From Pseudobdellovibrionaceae bacterium (lineage in GTDB: Bacteria > Bdellovibrionota > Bdellovibrionia > Bdellovibrionales > UBA1609), in assembly GCA_947444305.1 (NCBI GenBank), contig CANEZP010000013.1, positions 1-64,000 of the forward strand: a DNA stretch of 64,000 nucleotides. The letters are read 5' to 3'. A model generated the notes under the pieces. That model was not told where the DNA came from. It did no database searches and saw nothing but the letters and a program-made list of their open reading frames with translations. The position numbers and the translations under genes are program-made. This document shows positions 1 through 8,409 of the stretch, one piece after another; position 1 is the stretch's first letter, and the number at the start of each line of letters is the position of its first letter.

Positions 1-448
1 AATCATCACGTGGATGATCGGTTTTTTCCTTAGGCCCCCAAAGGATTGGCCTGCCGACGGCTTTTTTCGTGGACTGAAATGTAACCGAGAAGTCTTTCGT
101 ATTTGGATTCTTCGCTTTACCAAACACAACATGATGAGCAGTTACGAAAATGCATGGCGAAATCATAAATCCCGTACCGGCCACACCATCAAGCAAAGAG
201 ATTTGGCCGGTTTCAAAGTCCTTTATCGGCAAGGCTTGGTTGGCGAAGACCCGCCCGATCATCGCGTACTTCTTGCCCGCGCCTTTGAAGCTTACATAAC
301 GGCGCGGATCCTTGCCGTTGGCCGAGAAGATGGTGGCGTTTTCGACGTTGGTCGGACGCTGGCTGGAAAAGAGCTGCGGATCGATACTCAAGGGCGCTGC
401 GTGAAGCGGGAGAGCAAGCAACATTACGACTAAAAGTGTGTTTTTCAT
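1..448 (-). CDS. Secreted trypsin-like (S1) serine protease, C-terminus cut by window edge
   Basis: Reading leftward from an ATG at 446-448 gives a signal peptide (MKNTLLVVMLLALPLHA) followed by a chymotrypsin-fold N-terminal half. The motif GTGFMISPCIFVTAAHHVV is the strand around the catalytic His of S1 peptidases (consensus GSGF...lTAAHc); the His is in the TAAHH segment at about residue 106. The Asp and Ser of the triad lie beyond position 1 and cannot be seen. About 149 codons are present. No clear Shine-Dalgarno precedes the ATG. The role is probably proteolysis in the periplasm or outside the cell; the fold is well supported, the substrate is unknown. Confidence 0.75.
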   Translation of the reverse strand, partial: MKNTLLVVMLLALPLHAAPLSIDPQLFSSQRPTNVENATIFSANGKDPRRYVSFKGAGKKYAMIGRVFANQALPIKDFETGQISLLDGVAGTGFMISPCIFVTAHHVVFGKAKNPNTKDFSVTFQSTKKAVGRPILWGPKEKTDHPRDD

Positions 449-529
449 TTTGGGAGGATTTAACTCAACAAGCGGCAATTTGTCAGAGGGGGTTATAAAA
501 ATAACCAGGTTGATTAGATAACAAGCGAT

Positions 530-1168
530 CTAAAAGAAGTCGAAGGCGCCCACGAGGTCCTCGTGTAAGACGGCCGAGGTGAGGTCGGCACCGAGCTCCC
601 CGAGCCACGCGGTGAAGCGACGGAACTGTTTGACCGACGGCGAGTAATGCCCGCTATCGCGATCGAGGTAACTGATCTTCTGATCGTCGTTGAAGCAGAC
701 CTGCCCGGCGCAGGCCGCGGGGCCGCCGGCGATGGCGCTGGAGTGGTGATGAAGCCAGTCACCCTTGAGAATAAAAATTCGACCGATTCGATCGGCTACG
801 TAAAGGTAGCAACCGTAGATTTTCTTTCCGCTCAGAAGTTTTGCTGCGCCGTCGGCGAAGGTGATTTGCAATTGCCGGCGCTCGCTTCGGCCGTAGTATT
901 TGACCGGCTTCCTTGATTTGCGAGCCTTGCCGTTCCGTTCACCGATGTAATCGGGATCCATCGGTGAGAGTTGAAAGGGGCTGGGCCGCAAACCCCCGGC
1001 GACCAGGATAGATTTGCAAAGATCGGAAATCTCTTGGCTGAGCCGAACGCTTGCCGAGGCGGTCGAGGGCGGCAGTAAAAGCAGAATCGCGACTGTGAAG
1101 AGAACGCTAGTGCGAGAACTTAACAAGATTAAAGATCGCCGTAGTACTTGTGCATTGCACGGACCCAA
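530..1168 (-). CDS. Secreted protein of unknown function
   Basis: The product has a long hydrophobic N-terminal segment (VLFTVAILLLLPPSTASA) that looks like a signal peptide, then a soluble body with four well-spaced Cys residues and a basic stretch near residue 90. I recognise no domain. The ATG at 1168 overlaps the end of the upstream same-strand gene by 40 bp. A TTG at 1126, just past that gene's stop, would give a tidier signal peptide, so the start is uncertain. It probably forms a two-gene unit with 1129-1680. Confidence 0.6.
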   Translation of the reverse strand: MGPCNAQVLRRSLILLSSRTSVLFTVAILLLLPPSTASASVRLSQEISDLCKSILVAGGLRPSPFQLSPMDPDYIGERNGKARKSRKPVKYYGRSERRQLQITFADGAAKLLSGKKIYGCYLYVADRIGRIFILKGDWLHHHSSAIAGGPAACAGQVCFNDDQKISYLDRDSGHYSPSVKQFRRFTAWLGELGADLTSAVLHEDLVGAFDFF

Positions 1169-1680
1169 TCCGCGATCGGAAGCAGCGGGTAGATTTCGTT
1201 CCCGCCCGGCGGCGTGTAGGCCTCGATGATGTCACGTGAGAAGACCGTCTCGTAATTTCTAAGTCGCTGGATGACGAAGTAAGAAGTGCCTCGTTCACCT
1301 GGCACTTCTTTGTAAAGCACAAAAAGCCGAAACGTGACCAACCTTAGAATCTCTTGATTAGTCAGAACTTTAAGGTTGCCGTCGCCGGGAGTTTGCGGAA
1401 GTCCCGTAAACACTTCATCCCGGCAAACGACCGCCGCGATCTTAATTTCCTTCGTCAGGAGTTCTTTGTTTTCGGGGCTGGTCATTTTGGCGAGCACCCC
1501 GGGCGCGCGTTTAGCTTCAAGGCAGTACATGGCGCCGATCTCGGTCATTTGATTTTGTAGATAGCTGATGTCTTTGTAAGCCTTAGGCAGGTTGACCGGA
1601 AAGGGCGGCGCCGTGGTCTCGGCGAAAACGGCGTGACCGAGAAGACTAGTGATGAGCATCGCAAAATTCAGAATTTTCAT
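1129..1680 (-). CDS. Secreted protein of unknown function
   Basis: 183 residues with a signal peptide (MKILNFAMLITSLLGHAVFA) followed by a soluble domain rich in helix-forming residues and two Cys (YCLEA, VCRDE). No family is recognised. It is upstream of, and slightly overlaps, another secreted-protein gene on the same strand, which suggests co-transcription. Confidence 0.65.
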   Translation of the reverse strand: MKILNFAMLITSLLGHAVFAETTAPPFPVNLPKAYKDISYLQNQMTEIGAMYCLEAKRAPGVLAKMTSPENKELLTKEIKIAAVVCRDEVFTGLPQTPGDGNLKVLTNQEILRLVTFRLFVLYKEVPGERGTSYFVIQRLRNYETVFSRDIIEAYTPPGGNEIYPLLPIADWVRAMHKYYGDL

Positions 1681-1845
1681 TTCAACTCCAGGATCTCGAG
1701 CGGCAATCAGGGATTTATAGATGAAGATGAAGCAACATTCACCTGTTAAAATATAAGCGGCTGATGGACAAAAAAGAGCCTTTTGCTCGCCCGGCGCGCG
1801 TTATATCCAACCCGGTGGGCTTCGGAATTGCTTTAAAAGGATTCT

Positions 1846-2370
1846 ATGAAATTCATACTTCTTTTACTGTGTTTTTCCTCATCGCTGGCCTTCGCCGAAT
1901 CCTTGGCGACTTCCGACGAAGCGCCGGCACCGGCCAAACGTTCGGATTTTATATTCGAGTCCGCCCTGCCCCTCACCTATCAGAAGTCCGCCTCGGCCGA
2001 TAAATACACTAAGTGCGAAGTATATACGCGGATCTCCTCGCGAAAACTTTGGTCCGCGGTGGTTTTAAGATCGCCATCGGGAAAAATATTTGCGTCGGGT
2101 GGCCCCGTCAGCGTCGACAATGTGCCCTTGGCGAAAGGTTGGCGAACGGCGAAGAATGACGAGTTGGATTTTGCCTTGGCTCATAAAGTCGAGAAGTCGT
2201 ACGACGGTGGAGAATTAAAGTTCGTTTATAAATCCGGAGAGTTCACCATACATGGCGCGTTCACCGTCGATCCTAACGGCAATAAGATTTCGTCGGCCAG
2301 GTACTGGGCGGTCGATCATAACGGCAAAGAAGTCGAACGCTTCCATTGCGGCGACGATTATTCTTCGTAG
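1846..2370 (+). CDS. Secreted protein of unknown function
   Basis: 174 residues starting with a clear signal peptide (MKFILLLLCFSSSLAFA). The mature part alternates short beta-type segments and has two Cys (KCEVY near the middle, FHCGDD at the end) that could form a disulfide. AAAAGG precedes the ATG by about 8 bases. No known domain seen. It stands alone, with 241 bp to the next gene. Confidence 0.7.
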   Translation: MKFILLLLCFSSSLAFAESLATSDEAPAPAKRSDFIFESALPLTYQKSASADKYTKCEVYTRISSRKLWSAVVLRSPSGKIFASGGPVSVDNVPLAKGWRTAKNDELDFALAHKVEKSYDGGELKFVYKSGEFTIHGAFTVDPNGNKISSARYWAVDHNGKEVERFHCGDDYSS

Positions 2371-2611
2371 TTCTTAATCATCATCGGATGCGACTAGGGT
2401 TTTGACGGGCGAAGACCGATCGTGCGGACCTGTCCTCATCGTGGACACCCCCAGCGTTTCATTCTGAACCGGCGTTTTGCATCACTTTGATCCACCTTCG
2501 CCACGAATCAGGTACTTCGCACGCGAACCCCAAACGGGTCGGCCGTGGTTTACCGCTTGCAAAGTTATCCAGCGACGACCGCAAACAATTTTAAAATGAC
2601 ATGGGGAACAT

Positions 2612-3538
2612 ATGAAGACTTCGCAGATTTTCGCCTTGGGCCTGCTCTTCTCGGGAACATTACTATCTTCCGTATCCGCGCAAGCCGCGTGTTACTACAA
2701 TGATCCCACCGTGTTCTTAAGTATTCGAAGCCCCGGCTCGAGCGCGGACGTCGAGATCGGCGTCGCTCGCATCAGCGTGTCGGTTTCAGAAGGATCTTTG
2801 CGTTCAGGCTCGAGCATCGGTTGCAACAACAGTTCAAACTCAACAACCTCTATATACGTAGACAACCGCTACCTGGGTAATAACTTCGTCAATTTCAACA
2901 CCGCGGAAGTCGCCGACGGTGAACACACCATCCGCGTTCAAACGTCCGACAATAACGGCGGTTCTTCTTCAACTTCGCAAAGAATCACCGTGCGCAACAA
3001 CTGGATCAGACCGGAAGTCTACAATCAAGGTGACTACCTCGCCCTCAACCCGGATGTCCTCGGCGCTTACGGCGGTGACGCCGGCCGCACTTTACAACAT
3101 TGGCTATTGTTCGGAGTTCGTGAAGGCAGACAAGCCAACTTAACTTTCGCCACGCGCGAATACTTAGAAAACCACGGTGACTTGGCCGCGGCCTTCGGCG
3201 CAGATTTCCCGCGCGCGATCGATCATTACATTCTCTTCGGCATCAATGAGGGGCGGGTCGGCGTTTTCTCGCTACGCTCGGAAGTGTTCAACGTTGATTA
3301 CTACTACGCGATGAACGGAGATCTACAAGCGGCGTTCGGACCTAACGTCAACGCCTTGAAGCGCCACTGGCTCGAGTACGGAGTGAACGAGGGCCGCCGC
3401 GGTAACGACAGCTTCTCGCCCCGCACTTACATGGACCGCTACGGCGATTTGCAAGCGGCTTTCGGCGGCGGCAACTACCGCGCCGGTATCAAACATTATC
3501 TACAGTACGGGCGCGGCGAAGGCCGCTCCGGCAATTAG
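2612..3538 (+). CDS. Secreted Ig-like protein with four YL..NPDL/AFG/HW/EGR tandem repeats
   Basis: A signal peptide ending SAQA is followed by an Ig-like beta domain (about residues 30-130, ending in the DGEHTIRVQTSDNNG type turn typical of bacterial Ig folds). Four tandem repeats of about 42-46 residues occupy residues 135-308. Each repeat reads roughly Y-x-x-x-N/H/Y-x-D-L/V-x-A-A-F/Y-G ... A-x-x-HW/HY-x-x-x-G-x-x-EGR. Repeats of this kind occur in large secreted or surface proteins of other bacteria, often near calcium-binding or adhesion modules; that is family knowledge, not a function. GGGGAA lies just before the ATG. Its last 4 bp overlap the end of the convergent gene 3535-3876. Confidence 0.75.
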   Translation: MKTSQIFALGLLFSGTLLSSVSAQAACYYNDPTVFLSIRSPGSSADVEIGVARISVSVSEGSLRSGSSIGCNNSSNSTTSIYVDNRYLGNNFVNFNTAEVADGEHTIRVQTSDNNGGSSSTSQRITVRNNWIRPEVYNQGDYLALNPDVLGAYGGDAGRTLQHWLLFGVREGRQANLTFATREYLENHGDLAAAFGADFPRAIDHYILFGINEGRVGVFSLRSEVFNVDYYYAMNGDLQAAFGPNVNALKRHWLEYGVNEGRRGNDSFSPRTYMDRYGDLQAAFGGGNYRAGIKHYLQYGRGEGRSGN

Positions 3539-3876
3539 TAACAGGCGGTGGTCCACGGGAAAATGCCCGTGAGCTGGCCCGCTTCGGTCAATCTGACGAC
3601 GACTGAACAAATCTTCCCGTTACTCATTTGGTAAGTGATGTGCCCGCGTTGCGGTTGCGACGCGGTAATTTCGGCTTCACCGACGACCTTCGCATTCGCG
3701 ACGCGCTCCGCTTCAAACCGACTGTATTTTAAAGAATCGTTTTCTAAACGTGTCGACCGGGCCGCGGCTTCCGCGGCGTTGGTGTCTTGCAAGCGGCGAT
3801 CGAACTCGTCACGCAAAGTCGCGTGCGCCGAGGATACAACAAATGAAAGTGCGAGTAAAAAAACTAAGGACTTCAT
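3535..3876 (-). CDS. Small secreted protein of unknown function
   Basis: 113 residues: signal peptide (MKSLVFLLALSFVVSSAHA), a charged helical segment rich in Arg, Glu and Ala (residues 20-60), then a beta-type C-terminal part ending TACY with two Cys. The layout (signal, charged helix, beta tail) resembles the unrelated-looking gene at 26799-27263. Its stop codon overlaps that of the convergent repeat protein gene. Confidence 0.6.
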   Translation of the reverse strand: MKSLVFLLALSFVVSSAHATLRDEFDRRLQDTNAAEAAARSTRLENDSLKYSRFEAERVANAKVVGEAEITASQPQRGHITYQMSNGKICSVVVRLTEAGQLTGIFPWTTACY

Positions 3877-4012
3877 GAGACTCCCGTTGGTGTGATTCAG
3901 AGCCGGGAGTTAATACCAAGCGCGGCCTACGGTCCAGCGGGATAAGCCAGAATCCCGCGGAGCCATGAGTCACGAGCCCGGCTTGATCGCGACACACTTT
4001 TCACCGGTTCGC

Positions 4013-4028
4013 GAAGGAATATTCCTTC
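4013..4028. repeat. 16-bp perfect palindrome in an intergenic region
   Basis: GAAGGAATATTCCTTC is perfectly self-complementary with no spacer. It lies in the 240-bp gap between the divergent genes 3535-3876 and 4117-4512, about 90 bp before the latter. The form suits a dimeric repressor operator; there is no T-run, so it is unlikely to be a terminator. Confidence 0.4.
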
Positions 4029-4116
4029 ACAAAAGCGGATTCCCTGGCTACATCCTCGTAGCTAGGAACATCAACCCCCTGCCCTATTTTAAAATTGCCC
4101 CGCGAGATCACCACCG

Positions 4117-4512
4117 ATGAACCCGAAATATTCCGCGTTGCTCCTGACGATCGTAGTGTCGATCTTCCAATCTTCTAGCGCTTCCGCCTTGGTTAAATGC
4201 ATCGTTTACGACGGCACTTACTTCTTCGCCGCGCAAGAAGCGAGTTACATGGCCTCCTACGAAACGGCGATGCTCGCGTGCGAAGCAAACCGGCAAAATC
4301 CCGCCGTTACCCGCGGACCGTACGACTGCCAGCTCTTTGAAGAATGCAAATTCACCTACAATTCGGGCAACCGCGAGATTCCCGTCTTACCTAAGCGTGA
4401 GTCCCGGACTTACTTCGGGAGTTGCACGGCGCGCCTCATCCGCAACGGCTGCGAGACCGTTTACAGCGGTGCGGGCATGGTGACTAGCGACCCGAGCTGC
4501 CGCTGTCCTTGA
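4117..4512 (+). CDS. Secreted Cys-rich protein of unknown function
   Basis: 131 residues with a signal peptide (MNPKYSALLLTIVVSIFQSS...ASA) and eight Cys in the mature part (VKCIVY, LACEA, YDCQ, EECK, GSCT, NGCET, PSCRCP). The even number and spacing suggest a disulfide-stabilised periplasmic or extracellular fold. No named family recognised. Confidence 0.65.
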   Translation: MNPKYSALLLTIVVSIFQSSSASALVKCIVYDGTYFFAAQEASYMASYETAMLACEANRQNPAVTRGPYDCQLFEECKFTYNSGNREIPVLPKRESRTYFGSCTARLIRNGCETVYSGAGMVTSDPSCRCP

Positions 4513-4543
4513 CGAGGGCAATTGGGCCCGGAACAATCATCGC

Positions 4544-4765
4544 ATGAGCAAAATCATTCGTTACGGCGCGGGTTTCGTTGCGGTCACGGGTCTGTTCGGT
4601 ATGTTAGGCGCGATCGTCGCAATGATCTATGAGCCACAGGACCGCGCGGATATTGCCGTCGTTGTGGTAATCGTGGGGTTTGGAATATACGTCATGGGTC
4701 ACGTCGCAATCTTAGGCAAACCTCCGGCATTTCTTTCATGGACCTCGCGAAAGCTTGGAAAATAA
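4544..4765 (+). CDS. Small two-helix membrane protein
   Basis: 73 residues with two hydrophobic helices (about 8-30 and 38-58) joined by a short acidic loop (EPQDRAD), with a basic C-terminus. No domain recognised. It lies 31 bp after the Cys-rich gene, which could mean co-transcription. Confidence 0.5.
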   Translation: MSKIIRYGAGFVAVTGLFGMLGAIVAMIYEPQDRADIAVVVVIVGFGIYVMGHVAILGKPPAFLSWTSRKLGK

Positions 4766-4822
4766 AGCGAGCTACGCCAGCGTGTTGGTTGATCGAAAAA
4801 CTATTACACCTTGGAGTTGAAA

Positions 4823-5170
4823 ATGAAGATTATGCTGACGGCTTTCGCACTCACCGTTTCGTTCTCCGCAACCGCGACGCCCGCGACCGACGCCGCCCAA
4901 AAAAATTATGTTCAGGCGATCGATCGCTTCAACGTGGGTGAGGTCACCCGCACCGACGTGGCCGCCGCCCAACTGCTTTCTTTAAAAGCACGCTTAGACG
5001 CGAAAGAAATGATTAAAATTCAGTACTGCTACGAAGCGCCCGAAGTTGCCGAAATCCTCGTAGCCGGAATGCAGGAAGAATCGCGTTTAGGCATGCGCGA
5101 GCCCGCCGAAGTCAAGGCAAGCGAAAAGACGAAAGCCGACGTGACTTCGTACTGCGCTAGTCGAGAATAA
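4823..5170 (+). CDS. Small secreted helical protein of unknown function
   Basis: The ATG at 4823 is chosen because a GGAG lies 10 bases before it; an in-frame TTG at 4811 is also possible. The product (115 aa) has a signal peptide (MKIMLTAFALTVSFSATA) and an almost entirely helical, charged mature part with two Cys (YCYE and YCAS). Family not recognised. Confidence 0.6.
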   Translation: MKIMLTAFALTVSFSATATPATDAAQKNYVQAIDRFNVGEVTRTDVAAAQLLSLKARLDAKEMIKIQYCYEAPEVAEILVAGMQEESRLGMREPAEVKASEKTKADVTSYCASRE

Positions 5171-5226
5171 TTGCTCCAGGGACTCATGAATTGTAACCGG
5201 GCGTTTCGCGCGCTAAGGTTTTATGC

Positions 5227-5967
5227 ATGAGTCTTTTGGCAAAAGTTCGCTTATTAGTCGTCGATGATGATCAGGATTTATTAGAAACCTACGTTCTGCT
5301 TTTGACGAACCTCGGCTTCACCGTGAGTTCAGCCGCAAACGGTAAGATCGCTTGGGAACTTATGCAGACCCAAGATTTCGATATCGTGTTTACCGACATC
5401 AAGATGCCGGTCATGACCGGCGTGGATCTCCTCAAAAAAATCCGGCAGCGCGATCCTTCTTCACCGAGCGTCATGCTGACCTCAGGTTATTCGGACTTTG
5501 CGAACGACGTCTTGTTTAGCCTCGGCGCAAACGGATTCTTAGCTAAGCCGGTGGGTGCGCTGTCGATCCGCGAAGCATTGAACCGGTCCCTGCTCCAAAA
5601 AGAACATCTTTGGGCCCAGCCCGCGGCGTTTAACGTGGTGTCTACGGTCGCGAAACGCTTTTCATCATTTGAAGAGATGATCGACGGCGGAGAAGTCCGC
5701 TTCGGCAACGGCGGGTTTTATATCCGCCAGACGGTCCCGGGCGCGGCCGCACAGAGCTACATCAAGTTTACCCTAACGTTCGACGATCAAGAGTCGTTCC
5801 CAAAAATTGAAGGTTCCGGACTTATACAGTGGGTCCACTTAATGGATTCGGAAGGCCGTGGCAAAGGCCTGGGAATCGAAATCAAATTCCTACAGCCCGC
5901 CTGCCGGGCCGCGCTTTGCGCCTGGCTGAAAGAGCAAAAAATCGCCGCGTTTATCCCGATGGTTTAA
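5227..5967 (+). CDS. Response regulator with C-terminal PilZ-like domain
   Basis: Residues 5-125 form a receiver domain: acidic pair D14/D15, phospho-acceptor D57 (in VFTDIKMPVMTG), T85/S86 (MLTSG) and conserved K107 (LAKPVG) are all present, so it should be phosphorylated by a histidine kinase. Residues 140-246 resemble a PilZ domain: a FGNGGFYI segment where PilZ has D/NxSxxG, and a GSGLIQWVH...GLGIEIKF strand pair. The canonical RxxxR is not obvious, so c-di-GMP binding is uncertain. No kinase gene is adjacent. It probably links phosphorelay to c-di-GMP-type output such as motility or surface behaviour. Confidence 0.8.
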   Translation: MSLLAKVRLLVVDDDQDLLETYVLLLTNLGFTVSSAANGKIAWELMQTQDFDIVFTDIKMPVMTGVDLLKKIRQRDPSSPSVMLTSGYSDFANDVLFSLGANGFLAKPVGALSIREALNRSLLQKEHLWAQPAAFNVVSTVAKRFSSFEEMIDGGEVRFGNGGFYIRQTVPGAAAQSYIKFTLTFDDQESFPKIEGSGLIQWVHLMDSEGRGKGLGIEIKFLQPACRAALCAWLKEQKIAAFIPMV

Positions 5968-5994
5968 CCTCTGTGATCAAAGGAGAGATGTAGA

Positions 5995-6528
5995 ATGAAG
6001 CAACAAAATTCTTGGGGTCTGCTGTTTACGCTCGGTTTACTAGTCGCTCCCGTAACGGTCTTCGGTGAAGACACTCGCGTCGAAGATTGCTTAAAAGAGA
6101 TTACTCAAAACAAAATCAAAAGTTCGAAAGTATTGGCGACCGAACTCACGAAAGCTTTGCGCGAAAGCAGTAGCTTCAAAACTCAGATAGCAACCGTGCA
6201 GCGTTTTTCGGCTTGCGCCGCCCACGAGCCCGGCACCGATGCTTACCTCGTTTACTCAACCGCCGACGTAACGGTTCAAAGTGACCAACTGATCATTTCC
6301 TACAAAGGTGTCAACGACGTCACGACTGAAGACGGCAAAAGCTACGCTCTGTCGGGCCCGCCTAAATCGGTGGAAATAAAATTCCAAATCTTTACCACCG
6401 ACAAAGGCCTACGTATTGGGGACAAGACAACCCGGCTGATCTTGGGAGAAGGCCTGTTCCTCAGTAAAAAAGCCGCGGATGACCGATTTAAATTTGCGAA
6501 TCCTCCGCCTGCCGCCCTTCCGAGATGA
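5995..6528 (+). CDS. Secreted protein of unknown function
   Basis: 177 residues preceded by AAAGGAGA at a good distance from the ATG. Signal peptide (GLLFTLGLLVAPVTVFG), two Cys (DCLKE, SACAA) and a beta-rich C-terminal half ending in a proline-rich tail (FANPPPAALPR). It sits 27 bp after the REC-PilZ gene and may share its transcript. Family not recognised. Confidence 0.65.
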   Translation: MKQQNSWGLLFTLGLLVAPVTVFGEDTRVEDCLKEITQNKIKSSKVLATELTKALRESSSFKTQIATVQRFSACAAHEPGTDAYLVYSTADVTVQSDQLIISYKGVNDVTTEDGKSYALSGPPKSVEIKFQIFTTDKGLRIGDKTTRLILGEGLFLSKKAADDRFKFANPPPAALPR

Positions 6529-6605
6529 GTAAGACGATCAATTGGCGTTGCGGATCTTCATTCGAATAAACTTGCCTCAGGCGAACCTTCTATCGATGAT
6601 TAATA

Positions 6606-7688
6606 ATGCGAGTTCTATGTCACTTGATCACGATCCTGTTTTTCTTCGCGGGCGACCTGTCTAGCGCCGCCGAGCCAAAGCCGTTATCCCAAGCCGACGT
6701 TGATGAAATCAAATGTCTCGTTCAATTGGACAGAGAGGCTTGCCACTCGGCTTACTATCGTTCACCCGAAAGCCACGACGGGATGGAGTTTGCGCGCGCC
6801 GGCTGTAACGAACTGCGCTCGCCGGAATCATGCGTTCATCTTGCCGATTGGTATCGTGGCCACGACAAGTTCGATCAAGCCATGCCGCTTTATTCCGCGG
6901 CTTGTGAGCAAAAAATAACTCAGGCTTGCGAGCGTTTAGTTGCGCAAAAACGACTCGACGCCGAGAACTTGCACGGGCCCGAGCTTTCTTCCGCGGTAAC
7001 AAGCATTACTCCTTTGGTGGACAAGATTTGTGCCGGTGAAAATGCAAGCTCGACGGGCTGCACTTCGGCCACCGGTGCGCTCGCCGAAGTGAAGCGTGGT
7101 TTAGATGCAACGTTCGGCCGTTGCGAACTGCGATACCAGAACTTCAAAGCCGGCGGCGCGGCCGAATCCGAAGATTCTACCGGAATGGGCGATGGCCTTA
7201 CCCACTTGCTTACGCAAGACGCTTGCCTTAGCCAGTGCAAACTCGCCTTTAGCCAATTCAGGCTTGCGGCCGAACTTCCGGTTTTTCGGGGGCGCTGTTT
7301 TCACGGCGGCAAATCGATCGATTCACCTTGGTGGCGCACGCTCGCGAGTACGGAAAAATGTCCGTCACTCGGCCGCGTGATCGGTGAAGAAGACGCTCAG
7401 CTCTACGCCAAGTGCCACTGCGAACGACAGATGTTCACCTCCGCCAACAAACTCGCCGAACCTTACGGAGTCTATTTGCGCGCCGAGATCGCCTACGCCA
7501 AAAAAGTCGGCAGCGAACAATGGTTCCGCTGCGGAGCGGGTCTTTATTTTGATGATCCGAAAGAGGCGGCCGCAGATAAAAGCGTCTGCAAAAAGAACGT
7601 CCAAGCGCTGAAAAAAGCTCTTCGTTCGGACGCCGAGTTGGCGACTTACGTTCTTAATTTCAAACCACTTATCTGCGGGGGCAACTAA
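6606..7688 (+). CDS. Secreted Sel1-like repeat protein, Cys-rich
   Basis: Signal peptide ending SSAA, then two or three Sel1-type helical hairpins (residues about 40-125) with the G/A-C-...-SC-..LADWY..G.DKFDQAMPLYSAACE pattern, in which Cys pairs within each repeat recall the disulfide-stapled SLR proteins. The C-terminal two-thirds is helical with many further Cys and no recognised domain. It is first of three closely spaced genes (1 bp, then a 1-bp overlap) ending in a pseudopilin, suggesting a shared envelope or secretion task. The Sel1 assignment is from the sequence pattern only. Confidence 0.65.
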   Translation: MRVLCHLITILFFFAGDLSSAAEPKPLSQADVDEIKCLVQLDREACHSAYYRSPESHDGMEFARAGCNELRSPESCVHLADWYRGHDKFDQAMPLYSAACEQKITQACERLVAQKRLDAENLHGPELSSAVTSITPLVDKICAGENASSTGCTSATGALAEVKRGLDATFGRCELRYQNFKAGGAAESEDSTGMGDGLTHLLTQDACLSQCKLAFSQFRLAAELPVFRGRCFHGGKSIDSPWWRTLASTEKCPSLGRVIGEEDAQLYAKCHCERQMFTSANKLAEPYGVYLRAEIAYAKKVGSEQWFRCGAGLYFDDPKEAAADKSVCKKNVQALKKALRSDAELATYVLNFKPLICGGN

Positions 7689-7689
7689 T

Positions 7690-8409
7690 ATGAGCGCGCC
7701 TCGACCGTGGTACGTCCGGTTCAAATATTTGCTCATTGTTTTATTTGCGATCGCCATAGGCTTTCGCGTGTATACCTTGAATACTAAAAAAGAAATATTT
7801 GGCGATCGTCAGGACGTTCCGCTCGCGCAACGTGAACGGATCGCTAAAGCGTACGAAGATAAGATGCGCAAACGCGAGGCGGACCGTAAGAATCCCCCCG
7901 CCGCGGCCCCCGCGAAGGAAGTCGCGGAGACGAAGGTTATAAAATCCAATCAGCCACGCCTGATCTACCTACGATTGAATAACGGCAACGTCGCACGATT
8001 TAAGTTCGCTAATCAGACCGGCACCGCGGAAGCCCTCAAGGTCGCCGAGCAGCTCGAAGGAAGCTGCCTTAGCGCAACGGGCAGCCCGAAAGAAAGCACC
8101 GGGATATGCAAACTCGTCGTCGCCATCGGTGAAGCTCCGGCAAAAACAATTCTTGGTTGTGCCGCCGCTAATGAAAATGAACTCCTGAAAGATCTTGCGG
8201 GACTAGAGCGGGTACTTCCGGTGGAAAAACATTATTTGCTCATCGACTCCGCGACCGCGGCACGGATCGAAATCATGTCGAGCGAGCCGCCAAAATACGC
8301 GGGCGAATTATTCTATGTTCTGCGCAAACCCTGCGCCGACTCTACGAAAGTTGAAATCACCACGGGTGAAATCGTGAAGGTGTACGTGATGACCAGGGGT
8401 AAAGGTTAA
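7690..8409 (+). CDS. Single-pass membrane protein of unknown function
   Basis: One N-terminal transmembrane helix (residues about 11-28, YLLIVLFAIAIGFRVYTL), a charged and Pro/Ala-rich linker (30-75), then a periplasmic domain with four Cys (GSCLS, GICKL, LGCAA, KPCAD). It begins 1 bp after the Sel1-like gene and its stop overlaps the pseudopilin start codon (TAATG), so translation is probably coupled. The topology resembles minor inner-membrane components of pilus or secretion machines, but that is only suggested by the neighbour. Confidence 0.6.
   Translation: MSAPRPWYVRFKYLLIVLFAIAIGFRVYTLNTKKEIFGDRQDVPLAQRERIAKAYEDKMRKREADRKNPPAAAPAKEVAETKVIKSNQPRLIYLRLNNGNVARFKFANQTGTAEALKVAEQLEGSCLSATGSPKESTGICKLVVAIGEAPAKTILGCAAANENELLKDLAGLERVLPVEKHYLLIDSATAARIEIMSSEPPKYAGELFYVLRKPCADSTKVEITTGEIVKVYVMTRGKG

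Noticed and set aside
14-433. 139-residue frame on the + strand at the window start
   Set aside because: The opposite strand encodes a signal peptide and a clear S1-protease His motif; the + frame has no natural protein character.
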